Source: Candidatus Woesearchaeota archaeon | GTDB lineage: Archaea > Nanobdellota > Nanobdellia > Woesearchaeales > SM23-78 | Direction of reading: 5' to 3' | Assembly (NCBI GenBank): GCA_016933095.1 | Contig: JAFGBP010000053.1 | Coordinates: forward strand, 1-13,055 | DNA length: 13,055 bases | Part shown: piece after piece, positions 1-6,584 of the stretch | Position numbering within the stretch: the stretch's first letter is position 1 | How the letters are laid out: every line of letters starts with the position of its first letter | The notes under the pieces: generated by a model | What the model saw: the letters and a program-made list of their open reading frames with translations, nothing else | Database searches by the model: none | Told to the model about the DNA's origin: nothing | Translations under genes and position numbers: made by a program

Positions 1-40
1 GTCGGTAAAAAAACAAAACAAAAAAGATAAGTAAAACAAA

Positions 41-47
41 TTTTTTT
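41..47 (+). terminator. Possible oligo-T terminator of a gene left of the window
   Basis: A run of seven T lies at 41-47 in a very A-rich leader (1-60). Oligo-T tracts on the coding strand are the usual archaeal termination signal, so this could end a + strand transcript entering from the left. It could equally be plain AT-rich leader of the following operon. No upstream gene is visible to decide. Confidence 0.25.
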
Positions 48-270
48 GAATGATAAAAAAAAACTTTCCAACGTTGTTGGAGGACAATCAAAACAGGTGA
101 TCATTGTAACAATGGATGATTCCGCAAATCTCACAATCAACTTCAACCAAAATCCTTATGAAGCTGTTATCGACGCGTTTTCTGGAAGAATCAACTTCTC
201 GCTGAACAATTCCAGGAGTCTGAAGCTCGTCCTCGATGAGGCGGAATACAAGAACACTCGAATGGAGTGA
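46..270 (+). CDS. Small orphan protein at the head of the aminomutase/ATP-grasp operon
   Basis: I do not recognise this family. The frame is open from 31 to 270. The longest start is TTG at 46 (74 aa). GTG at 97 and ATG at 112 are in-frame alternatives, and a GGAGG at 79-83 lies 13 bases before the GTG, so the true protein may be 57 aa. The shared C-terminal part alternates hydrophobic and polar residues (QVIIVTMDD, NLTINFN, RINFSLNN, LKLVLDE), which suggests a small mostly beta domain. There is no signal peptide, membrane segment or cysteine. Its stop lies 10 bases before the aminomutase start with no promoter between, so the two are probably co-transcribed. It might be an accessory protein or, more speculatively, a substrate of the ligases. 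The existence of the gene is likely but not certain. Confidence 0.55.
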   Translation: MNDKKKLSNVVGGQSKQVIIVTMDDSANLTINFNQNPYEAVIDAFSGRINFSLNNSRSLKLVLDEAEYKNTRME

Positions 271-280
271 GTGATGCGAC

Positions 281-2386
281 ATGAACATGAAGACATTCCT
301 GGAGAAGTTTCCTGAAGAGGCGGAGAACATTCAGAAGGTCAGGAAAGTCTATCCTATGAGAGTATCCAATCATTTTCTTAATCTGATACAGGAAAAGGAC
401 GATCCCATCTGGAAACAGGTCATTCCGGACATAGCAGAGCTCGAGGACAACTCTAATGAGGAAGACCCTCTGCATGAGGAGAAATATACTCCAGTCCCCT
501 GTCTGGTCCATCGATATCCTGACAAGGTATTGCTTCTTGTGAGCAACAAGTGCGCAACCTACTGCAGGTTCTGCACTAGGAAGAGGAAGGTCGGAAAGGA
601 CGTCCCCATAACAAAGGAGATGATAACAAACGCGATCAACTACATCGCTGACCACAAGAAGATAAGGGATGTCATAGTGTCGGGCGGAGACCCTTTAATG
701 CTTACGGATGAGATGCTCGAGTTCGTGCTCCAGAGCTTAAGGGACATCCCTCACATCGAGATAATAAGGATCGGTACGAGGATACCTAGCAGCATGCCTT
801 CCAGGGTGACTCCTGAGCTGGCACAGATGATTGCAAAGTATCATCCAGTATATGTCAACGTGCATTTCAATCATCCGATGGAGATAACAGAGGAGAGCAA
901 GAGGGCGTGCTCGCTACTTGCCAATGCAGGCATTCCCTTGGGAAACCAGTCTGTGCTGCTTAAAGGAGTTAATGATAAGCCTGCGATTCTTAAGGAATTA
1001 TTCCAAAAGCTCGTCGCGATGAGAGTCAAGCCCTATTACTTATACCAAGCAGACCTTGTCAAAGGGACTGAACACTTCAGGACCGACGTCGAAACTGGCC
1101 TGAGGATTATGGAGAAGATCCAGGGACACACGTCAGGATTATGCATGCCGCAATTCGCCATAGATGTAGTGGGTGGCGGAAAAGTTCCCTTGCTGCCTGC
1201 TAACCTACAGTTCCAGAAAGGCGACCTCTACGTGCTCCGGAACTTCGAGGGAAAGCTTGTGGAGTACCGAGATCCAAAGAGGAGAGAATACAAGAAGCGT
1301 GCGTTGCAGAGGGATCACTTCAAGATGGGTATCGTGTTCAATCTCAAGAGGGAAATCGAGAAGGGAATGCCTGAAGACCAGTTCGCAGAGTACGATGACA
1401 TATCAGTCCCTCTTGCCATGAAATCAGCCCTTGAGAAGAAAGGAATCCAGACAGACGTCCTGGAAACCGATGAAAACCTTTATGAGCGCCTGAAGTCAGG
1501 ACAGTACGATCTTATATTCAACTTCTCAGAAGGGGTTAGTATTGGTGGCGGGGCGCGAGAGAGTGAAGTGCCTGCCATGCTTGACGCGCTGGGAATACCG
1601 TACACCGGGTCCGGCGTGCTAACTCATGCCATCGTGCTAGACAAGGCTAGGACTAAGGACTTGCTGACGCTTCATAGGATCCCAAACGCAAGATACCATC
1701 TGTTGCACAGCGGAAACGAGAAGATAAACCCAAATATGACTTTTCCAATGTTCGTGAAGCCTAACAGAGAGGGTTCTTCCAAGGGCATCAAGAACAATGC
1801 GTTGGTGAACAACGAACGCGAGCTTCGCAAGATCGCAAAGTGGGTTATAAAGACCTACAACCAGCCTGCGCTTGTAGAGGAGTATCTTGATGGCCGAGAG
1901 TTCACGGTCAGCATCATAGGGAACGAAAACCCGAAGGTGCTGCCGCTAGTTGAAGTAACCTTTGACTATTTGCCGCCTCACATAAATAAGTTCGATTCCT
2001 ATGAGGTAAAGTGGTTCTGGGATAACCCATCCAATCCTATCGACCCGGTTGTGTGCCCTGCCAAGGTAAGTAAGGAGTTGCAGAAGCAGATTGAGGAGGT
2101 GTGTCTCAAGACCTACAAGGCTTTGAGCATCCATGACTTCTGCAGGATGGACGTCCGACTTGACAAGGACGGCGTGCCTCACATAATAGAGGTGAACGCA
2201 ATTCCCGGATTGCTGCCCGACCCTCTTGACAATTCAAGATTTCCAAAGTCATGCTACGCGCTCGGAATGACCTATGACGACATCATCTACTCTGTCGTCG
2301 CAGAGTCAATGAAGAGGCATGGGATGCATGAGCAGGCCAAGAAGCTGGAAAATGAGAGTTCTCGTATTATACAACTGGGTCGATGA
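281..2386 (+). CDS. kamA: Lysine 2,3-aminomutase (KamA) fused to a D-Ala-D-Ala-ligase-like ATP-grasp domain
   Basis: This 701-aa protein has two enzymes in one chain. Residues 1 to about 345 are a KamA-type radical SAM, PLP-dependent aminomutase. The iron-sulfur motif CxxxCxxC is at C91, C95 and C98, followed by SGGDPL (134-139), IRIGTRIPS, and the GGGK motif whose K301 is the PLP lysine. D258 and D295 align by sequence and spacing (37 residues apart) with the two aspartates that hold the side-chain amine of lysine in clostridial KamA (D293, D330). This favours L-lysine to beta-lysine over glutamate 2,3-aminomutase. Residues about 348-685 are a Ddl-like ATP-grasp ligase: FVKPNREGSSKGI (491-503), LVEEYLDGREFTV (531-543), CRMDV (621-625) and the metal-binding IIEVN (635-639). 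KamA enzymes are normally about 340-420 aa without such a tail. The gene overlaps the next one by 35 bases. The start at 281 has a weak GGAGTGA about 10 bases upstream; M3 is an alternative. Confidence 0.9.
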   Translation: MNMKTFLEKFPEEAENIQKVRKVYPMRVSNHFLNLIQEKDDPIWKQVIPDIAELEDNSNEEDPLHEEKYTPVPCLVHRYPDKVLLLVSNKCATYCRFCTRKRKVGKDVPITKEMITNAINYIADHKKIRDVIVSGGDPLMLTDEMLEFVLQSLRDIPHIEIIRIGTRIPSSMPSRVTPELAQMIAKYHPVYVNVHFNHPMEITEESKRACSLLANAGIPLGNQSVLLKGVNDKPAILKELFQKLVAMRVKPYYLYQADLVKGTEHFRTDVETGLRIMEKIQGHTSGLCMPQFAIDVVGGGKVPLLPANLQFQKGDLYVLRNFEGKLVEYRDPKRREYKKRALQRDHFKMGIVFNLKREIEKGMPEDQFAEYDDISVPLAMKSALEKKGIQTDVLETDENLYERLKSGQYDLIFNFSEGVSIGGGARESEVPAMLDALGIPYTGSGVLTHAIVLDKARTKDLLTLHRIPNARYHLLHSGNEKINPNMTFPMFVKPNREGSSKGIKNNALVNNERELRKIAKWVIKTYNQPALVEEYLDGREFTVSIIGNENPKVLPLVEVTFDYLPPHINKFDSYEVKWFWDNPSNPIDPVVCPAKVSKELQKQIEEVCLKTYKALSIHDFCRMDVRLDKDGVPHIIEVNAIPGLLPDPLDNSRFPKSCYALGMTYDDIIYSVVAESMKRHGMHEQAKKLENESSRIIQLGR

Positions 2387-3386
2387 AGTTTCTAAAGGAA
2401 GTGAAGTTGACAAGATCGCCGTAAACGAAGTTAAGGATACTTCTGAGTCCATCAAGCGCGTGCTTGAGAAGAAGGGCCACGTCGTCACGACCGAGGCTGT
2501 CGAGAAGGCTGACTTATCAAACCTGAAGGAACGATGCGACTTCGTATTCAATCTTGCCGAGGGGTACGGCGATGACAACCTTGCAGAGGCCAAGATCGCC
2601 GAAGACATAAGGAAGAGCGGCGTCCCGTTCTCTGGCTCTCCGCCTGAGAGCCTTGCTCTCTGCGTGCATAAGGACAAGGTCAAGGAAGTCATGGCCTCCA
2701 ACGGCATCGGCACTGCGAAGTACCAGGTGATGCGGCCCGGCGACAAGCTGGGCGACGGACTTCGGTTCCCGTTGATAGTAAAGCCGCTGCATGAGGACGG
2801 GAGCGCTGGCATAACAAAGGAGTCCTACGTCAGGAATGAAGATGAGCTCCAGTTCAAGCTCAAGGACATCTATGATAATTTCGGGAAGCAGAAGAGCCTC
2901 GTCGAGGAGTACATCGACGGCCAAGAGTTCAACGTCCCGCTCATCGGAAACGGCGACGACTTCACCGTGCTCCCCATCTCTGAGATCGACTTCAGCGCTT
3001 ATCCGCCCGACGTCCCACGCATCGAGACTTACGAGTCCAAGTGGGTCGAGGGGACGTTCACGTTCGACAACACCAAGCCCAAGATCCCTGCGAAGATATC
3101 AAAGGAGCTTGAAGAGGAGCTGATCGACGTGTCAAAGAAGGCTTTTGCTTTGTGCAAATGCGCAGACTATGCGCGGATGGAGTTCCGCGTGCGGAAGGGT
3201 ATGGGAAAGGATGGCCAGGAGAATCCTGAAGTGTTCTTGATAGAGGTCAACCCCAACCCTTGCCTGACGGAGTGGGAAGGAAGGCTCTACATGTCAGCGC
3301 TCGCAGTCCCGATGACTTATGACGAGATGATAATGCTGATCTTCGACGCGAGCCTCAAGCGCCAGGGAGTGCGCGCAAAGCAGTGA
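2352..3386 (+). CDS. D-Ala-D-Ala-ligase-like ATP-grasp ligase (second copy, stand-alone)
   Basis: This 344-aa protein is an ATP-grasp ligase of the Ddl group, which joins a carboxylate to an amine using ATP through an acyl-phosphate. Visible motifs are the N-terminal strand MRVLVLYNW, the nucleotide lysine region HKDKVKEVM, FPLIVKPLHEDGSAGI, LVEEYIDGQEFNV, ARMEFRV and the metal ligands in FLIEVNPNP. I chose ATG 2352 because it begins the family's first strand; an upstream ATG at 2319 would add 11 unlike residues. The start lies inside the end of the KamA-ligase gene in another frame, so the two are surely co-translated from one mRNA. It is a diverged paralogue of that ligase half: GSAGI replaces GSSKGI and the substrate-side residues differ, so a different substrate is likely. 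True D-Ala-D-Ala activity is not implied, because archaea lack peptidoglycan. Confidence 0.85.
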   Translation: MRVLVLYNWVDEVSKGSEVDKIAVNEVKDTSESIKRVLEKKGHVVTTEAVEKADLSNLKERCDFVFNLAEGYGDDNLAEAKIAEDIRKSGVPFSGSPPESLALCVHKDKVKEVMASNGIGTAKYQVMRPGDKLGDGLRFPLIVKPLHEDGSAGITKESYVRNEDELQFKLKDIYDNFGKQKSLVEEYIDGQEFNVPLIGNGDDFTVLPISEIDFSAYPPDVPRIETYESKWVEGTFTFDNTKPKIPAKISKELEEELIDVSKKAFALCKCADYARMEFRVRKGMGKDGQENPEVFLIEVNPNPCLTEWEGRLYMSALAVPMTYDEMIMLIFDASLKRQGVRAKQ

Positions 3387-3442
3387 ACCAATTCTAATCT
3401 CTCAGACTGCGCGATTTCTATTCTCATGAAAAACAGCAAACC

Positions 3443-3449
3443 TTATTAA
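3443..3449 (+). promoter_or_regulatory. TATA-like box before the PP-loop gene
   Basis: TTATTAA at 3443-3449 is centred 24-27 bases before the paired ATGs at 3470 and 3473, the spacing of an archaeal TATA box on a leaderless gene. It suggests that the PP-loop gene has its own promoter, although it follows the ATP-grasp operon on the same strand by only 83 bases. Confidence 0.45.
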
Positions 3450-3469
3450 CAAGCTCTCCATCAACCATC

Positions 3470-4834
3470 ATGATGGGGGGTAGAGTGATAAGAGTCTTTG
3501 GAAGGAGCACTTCTAATGGCGTGAGCGTCGAGCTTAGGAAGCCTTATGAGATATCTTATCCTGGGAAGGTGTGGTCTTCTCTCAGCGCGAACACCAGGCA
3601 ATGGCTCGTAGATACCTTGACTTATCTCAGGTTCTCAGGATATGCATGCATACCTAAGAATCAGAATTGGCAGTTCAGCACGAACAGGCCTCTTGGCCAG
3701 AAGGAGTTCGATGCGAACGTCGAGCAGTGCTTATACGCCATCGCTTTCAGCGAGAAGCAGGACTTTAGGGAGCTCATCAGGAATTTCAGGAGTGCGCAGT
3801 TCAAATTCCGAAGCGACAACGAGACAGGACCTGATGAGAAAAAGGATTTTGAGGAAGGAGGCGTGCTTGCCATCTCCCTTGGGAAAGATAGCCTGCTCAC
3901 CTACGGCGTAATGAAAGAGCTGGGGATGAAGCGAAGCCTCGTCTTTGTCAAGGATTGTGAGGAAGAGGAGGATTTCGAGGTCCTGCATAAGAAAGAACTC
4001 CTCAAGGCCTTCGAGAAGGATCAGGGGGACCGCATCCACATGATGTATGACAACCTTGACGGCGTCACTAAGGTCAAATCGCTCAACAGGCTCGGCTTTA
4101 TCGACATCAACGGGCTCAACGCCATGAACAGCTACCTGTTCATGCTCATGCCTTTTGTGTACGGCTCCGGCCTGAACAATGTGATCTTCGGGAACGAGCA
4201 GAACTTCAACAACCACTCTCTCGACAAGCACGGGAACATCCTTCACCCGTCCTATGACCAGTCAAGCGAACACATGAGGATTCAGTCAAGGCTGATGAAG
4301 AGGATCACAGGGAATGTCGGCGTGCTGAGCCTTGTCGAGCCGCTGTACAACATTGCAGAGTACAAGGTGCTCTACGGCCGGTATCCTTCTTTCGGAAAGT
4401 ATCATGTGAGCTGTCCTCACGAGGTGCACAAGAGCAGGATAAACCGGTGGTGTCACGGCTGTCCTGAGTGCGCAAAGGGCTTTCTCTACATGGCAGCCGC
4501 CGGGAAGGATCCCAGGATGGCCGGATTCATAAGGAGCATGTTCAACAAGAAGCATATGAATCATTTCACGCTCTTCAACCCTGATAACCAGCACACATAT
4601 ACCAGGCCCGCGGCCGTGAAGGAAGAGCAGATGTTCGCGTTCTACCTCGCCCACCGGAACGGCTACAGAGGAGACTTGATGGATGCTTTCAAGGCGAAGT
4701 TCCTGAAAGAGGCAGTGGCGCGGGAGGATGAGTTCCACAAGAAGTTCCTGAGCGTGCATCCATCATTAACAATGCCCCAGAAGCTCTTCCGGCAGGTGAA
4801 GAGCATATACGATGAAGAATTAGGGAAGGATTAA
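3470..4834 (+). CDS. PP-loop ATPase resembling the MurL epimerase family
   Basis: This 454-aa protein has an N-terminal domain of about 125 residues that I do not recognise. It is followed by a PP-loop (adenine nucleotide alpha hydrolase) domain with the loop SLGKDS at 136-141, a variant of SGGxDS. Further on are GNEQ (241-244), YDQSSEHM (262-269) and a cysteine cluster C315, C328, C331, C334 (WCHGCPECAKGFL) that could bind zinc. The SxGKDS loop, the GNE segment and the WCxxCPxC cluster recall MurL, the bacterial enzyme that uses ATP to adenylate and epimerise the terminal L-Glu of UDP-MurNAc-L-Ala-L-Glu. I recall that family from memory and could not align it, so the call is tentative; a general ATP-dependent amidating or thiolating PP-loop enzyme is the alternative. 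ATG 3473, or GTG 3485 behind a G-run, are other possible starts. The neighbouring aminomutase and ligases suggest a shared amino-acid or peptide substrate. Confidence 0.7.
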   Translation: MMGGRVIRVFGRSTSNGVSVELRKPYEISYPGKVWSSLSANTRQWLVDTLTYLRFSGYACIPKNQNWQFSTNRPLGQKEFDANVEQCLYAIAFSEKQDFRELIRNFRSAQFKFRSDNETGPDEKKDFEEGGVLAISLGKDSLLTYGVMKELGMKRSLVFVKDCEEEEDFEVLHKKELLKAFEKDQGDRIHMMYDNLDGVTKVKSLNRLGFIDINGLNAMNSYLFMLMPFVYGSGLNNVIFGNEQNFNNHSLDKHGNILHPSYDQSSEHMRIQSRLMKRITGNVGVLSLVEPLYNIAEYKVLYGRYPSFGKYHVSCPHEVHKSRINRWCHGCPECAKGFLYMAAAGKDPRMAGFIRSMFNKKHMNHFTLFNPDNQHTYTRPAAVKEEQMFAFYLAHRNGYRGDLMDAFKAKFLKEAVAREDEFHKKFLSVHPSLTMPQKLFRQVKSIYDEELGKD

Positions 4835-4850
4835 GAAGATATGAGTCACG

Positions 4851-5285
4851 TCATGCATCATCTTGACTCTTATGATCAGCTTCTTCCGGGACGTCTTTCT
4901 TCAGGAACCAAAGCACGTGATCAACCATCCGGTCATCTGGATCGCCGTTGTAGTTGAACGTGATCTCTTCGCCTTTCTTGATCGGCTTCCCGCATATCAC
5001 GAGCAGTTGTTTCATCTTCTCATCGTAGTCATAGTATGCGTTAGGCTCGAAAGAATGGTTGTAGAGGGAGCCATGCCCGAGAACTATAGCGCCATCATAT
5101 CCTTCGTGGTCCGGGTCTCCCCAATCGAAGTAGTAGTCTTTGAGGATGGTCTGCTTTATGAGCGGCATCTCCTTCCTAGGGATGAATATGATATGGCAGC
5201 GCTCTATGACCTCGTCTTCATTGAAATCCTTGTCGGCAAAGACCCCGCGTCCTTTGCCTTGCACCTCGTGCACGAATATTGTCAT
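4851..5285 (-). CDS. Small SET-domain protein lysine methyltransferase, copy 1
   Basis: This 144-aa protein is almost only a SET domain, which transfers methyl from S-adenosylmethionine to lysine side chains of proteins. It shows GKGRGVFADKDF near the N-terminus (the SAM-binding KGRG-type start), YNHSFEPNA (the NHS..PNA motif) and GEEITFNYN with the late catalytic tyrosine. There are no post-SET cysteines. The frame stays open upstream to 5504, but that part reads through a structured non-coding element. ATG 5285 matches the start of the paralogue at 6503 (MTLYID) and lies 28-29 bases from a TATA box, so I start there. It converges on the PP-loop gene with 16 bases between stops. Its target is unknown; archaeal SET enzymes have been linked to chromatin proteins, and ribosomal proteins are another candidate. 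Confidence 0.88.
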   Translation of the reverse strand: MTIFVHEVQGKGRGVFADKDFNEDEVIERCHIIFIPRKEMPLIKQTILKDYYFDWGDPDHEGYDGAIVLGHGSLYNHSFEPNAYYDYDEKMKQLLVICGKPIKKGEEITFNYNGDPDDRMVDHVLWFLKKDVPEEADHKSQDDA

Positions 5286-5309
5286 AAGGATGCGCGTTGG
5301 ATTTGATTG

Positions 5310-5317
5310 TTTATAAA
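5310..5317 (-). promoter_or_regulatory. TATA box of SET copy 1 (palindromic)
   Basis: TTTATAAA at 5310-5317 is centred about 28 bases from the SET start at 5285, as expected for a leaderless archaeal gene. Being palindromic, it could also drive rightward transcription of the structured element that begins about 5340. Confidence 0.55.
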
Positions 5318-5339
5318 TTTTACTTTGCCGGAAAGGAAT

Positions 5340-5496
5340 GGCCCACAATGAACAATGCCAACAGGGGGCGTCCAGAAAGGCCGCACTGCGCAGTCTGCCT
5401 GCTTTGCACGCGAATACTCTAGACGCGGTCGATGGATGATTCTTATGGTCGCACAGAGCGCGGCCAGGAGATTCTGGACGCAGCCCAATGCCAACA
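5340..5496 (+). ncRNA. Structured non-coding element A (RNA candidate or mobile-element remnant)
   Basis: This stretch lies between the divergent SET and YkgJ-type genes and has no credible coding content. It holds a 10-bp perfect inverted repeat (5368-5377 with 5472-5481), extended by GGG/CCC outside, and an inner GGCCGC/GCGGCC pair (5379-5384 with 5460-5465). A hairpin CCAGG-AGAT-TCTGG sits at 5464-5477. An 11-bp direct repeat CAATGCCAACA flanks the whole (5353-5363, 5486-5496). The block at 5469-5485 recurs with one change at 6763-6779. The hairpin contains a G-U pair where the other copy has A-U, which favours RNA on the + strand. It could be a small RNA, a duplicated regulatory leader or a MITE-like insertion; I cannot choose. 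Confidence 0.35.
5353..5496. repeat. Direct repeats flanking an inverted repeat
   Basis: CAATGCCAACA occurs at 5353-5363 and again at 5486-5496. Just inside lie the ends GGGGGCGTCCAGAA (5364-5377) and TTCTGGACGCAGCCC (5472-5486), imperfect inverted repeats with a 10-bp perfect core. The layout, target-like duplication then inverted ends around about 122 bases, is that of a miniature transposable element. It would also fit the closing helix of an RNA. Confidence 0.5.
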
Positions 5497-5502
5497 ACAA
5501 AC

Positions 5503-5510
5503 AATATAAA
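5503..5510 (+). promoter_or_regulatory. TATA box of the YkgJ-type gene
   Basis: AATATAAA at 5503-5510 is centred 28 bases upstream of ATG 5535. This spacing is the main reason for choosing that start over ATG 5517. Confidence 0.5.
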
Positions 5511-5534
5511 CCGTTAATGAGCCTCAGATTAGAG

Positions 5535-6083
5535 ATGACAAGGATAACCGATTCCGAGGACTGCTTCAAGTGCAGGGGGTGCTGCAAGTTCGAGAAAGAT
5601 CACTTGTTCTTCGCCCCTCTAGTGACCAAGAAGGAGCGTGATGCGATAGAGAAAGACCCTAAGACTTGGGGAGTCAAGCCTGTCTTCAAGCCTCACAAGG
5701 GATCAAACAAGGTATTTCAGATACAGATGATATCTTCAAAGCTGGAGAAGGACATGTTCGTCTGTCCTTTCTTGATAGAGATGAACCACGAATGCCAAAT
5801 CTACAACAAGAGGCCTTTTGACTGCAGGTTTTGGCCATTCCTGCTAATGAAGGGAGATAGCGAGGGAGAAATTGACGTCATGCTCTACAATGAAGACGTG
5901 TGCCCAAGCCTTGACAAGAAGACTTGTGAGGTGATTAAGGTCCATGAGCGCGAGGCCTTGGAGACTGTGAATTCTCCTGAGATGAGAGCCATCCTCAAAG
6001 AGAACCCTGAGCTTGCCTGGCCTAAGGATGCAGAGGACGCTGAAGACGTCCGAAAAGTAGGCACTGTCAGGCTCTTTGACTGA
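5535..6083 (+). CDS. YkgJ/UPF0153-family cysteine-cluster protein
   Basis: This 182-aa protein carries the CxxCxxCC signature at C10, C13, C16 and C17, then CPFL (C77), C87 and RPFDCRFWPF (C97). These match the zinc- or iron-chelating YkgJ family (CxxCxxxCC domain, PF03692), whose biochemical role is not established. The frame is open back to 5355, but that part reads through the structured element and resembles nothing. ATG 5535 starts just before the cysteine cluster, and a TATA box sits 28 bases upstream. ATG 5517 would add six residues. The gene sits between two divergent or convergent SET paralogues, yet nothing in the sequence ties it to them. Its stop is 9 bases from the end of the convergent second SET gene. 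Confidence 0.82.
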   Translation: MTRITDSEDCFKCRGCCKFEKDHLFFAPLVTKKERDAIEKDPKTWGVKPVFKPHKGSNKVFQIQMISSKLEKDMFVCPFLIEMNHECQIYNKRPFDCRFWPFLLMKGDSEGEIDVMLYNEDVCPSLDKKTCEVIKVHEREALETVNSPEMRAILKENPELAWPKDAEDAEDVRKVGTVRLFD

Positions 6084-6088
6084 GAAGG

Positions 6089-6094
6089 TTTTTT
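6089..6094 (+). terminator. Oligo-T run after the YkgJ-type gene
   Basis: Six T at 6089-6094 follow the stop codon by five bases and run into the last codons of the convergent SET gene. This is a short archaeal-style terminator for the + strand; no hairpin is associated. Confidence 0.35.
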
Positions 6095-6503
6095 ATGGAC
6101 CCTTATTATTCTTTTTTTCTTTTTCATCCTTTGCCGGCACATACCAGTCTGGTAGGGAGGAATCTTCTTCCCAACCGTAGTCAGTGCAGATCTCTTCGCC
6201 CTTCTGGATGTCCCTTATGGCCTTGAATACGAAGTGCTGCTTCTCGAGGTCTTTCTCGAACTTTGCGTTTGGCTCGTGGCTGTGGTTGTAGATGGATCCG
6301 TATCCGAAGCACACTGCGTAGCCTTCGTCATCCTCTCCCCATGCAAAGATGTAGTTGGACATCTCTGACTCATCTATCAGCTTGTAGTCCTTCTTGGGGA
6401 GAATGAGCGCGGGGCAGACCTCTATCACGTCTCCTTCTCTGAAATCCTTTGCTGCAAAGACGCCTCGGCCTTTGCCTGGTGCCATGTCGATGTATAGTGT
6501 CAT
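6093..6503 (-). CDS. Small SET-domain protein lysine methyltransferase, copy 2
   Basis: This 136-aa SET protein is clearly a paralogue of the one at 4851-5285: same opening (MT, then GKGRGVFAAKDF), YNHSHEPNA, and GEEICTDYGWEED around the catalytic tyrosine. It lacks post-SET cysteines and ends in a lysine-rich tail (KDEKEKKNNK), whereas copy 1 ends in an acidic and polar tail, so partners or targets may differ. The order of motifs and full length show no sign of decay. Upstream on its strand there is only a weak TATA-like stretch near 6531-6540. A stronger TTTATAAA lies 85 bases away at 6585-6592 and would leave a leader of about 57 bases. It converges with the YkgJ-type gene. Confidence 0.87.
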   Translation of the reverse strand: MTLYIDMAPGKGRGVFAAKDFREGDVIEVCPALILPKKDYKLIDESEMSNYIFAWGEDDEGYAVCFGYGSIYNHSHEPNAKFEKDLEKQHFVFKAIRDIQKGEEICTDYGWEEDSSLPDWYVPAKDEKEKKNNKGP

Positions 6504-6584
6504 GTGTTCACTCTCTTTTTATCTTCTCTTCTTTTACACGAATACATCAGTTGATTCTTAATTCCCTGCGAAGTTCAGGAATTA

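Noticed and set aside
281..2386. Frameshifted pair of separate kamA and ddl genes
   Set aside because: The frame is continuous through about 345-350 with no stop or new start, and the linker sequence is ordinary protein.
2306..2812. Leftward ORF antisense to the ligase genes
   Set aside because: It is a shadow of two well-supported overlapping ATP-grasp coding regions with intact motifs on the other strand.
46..3386. Graspetide (ribosomal peptide) cluster
   Set aside because: The ligases are of the D-Ala-D-Ala type with small-substrate motifs, and the small ORF lacks a repeated acidic core with threonines or lysines.
5286..5504. N-terminal extension of SET copy 1
   Set aside because: It also reads through element A and has no counterpart in the paralogue, which starts at the equivalent of ATG 5285.
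5355..5534. N-terminal extension of the YkgJ-type protein
   Set aside because: The open frame runs through the inverted repeats of element A, gives an arginine-rich sequence unlike the family, and lies upstream of the TATA box.
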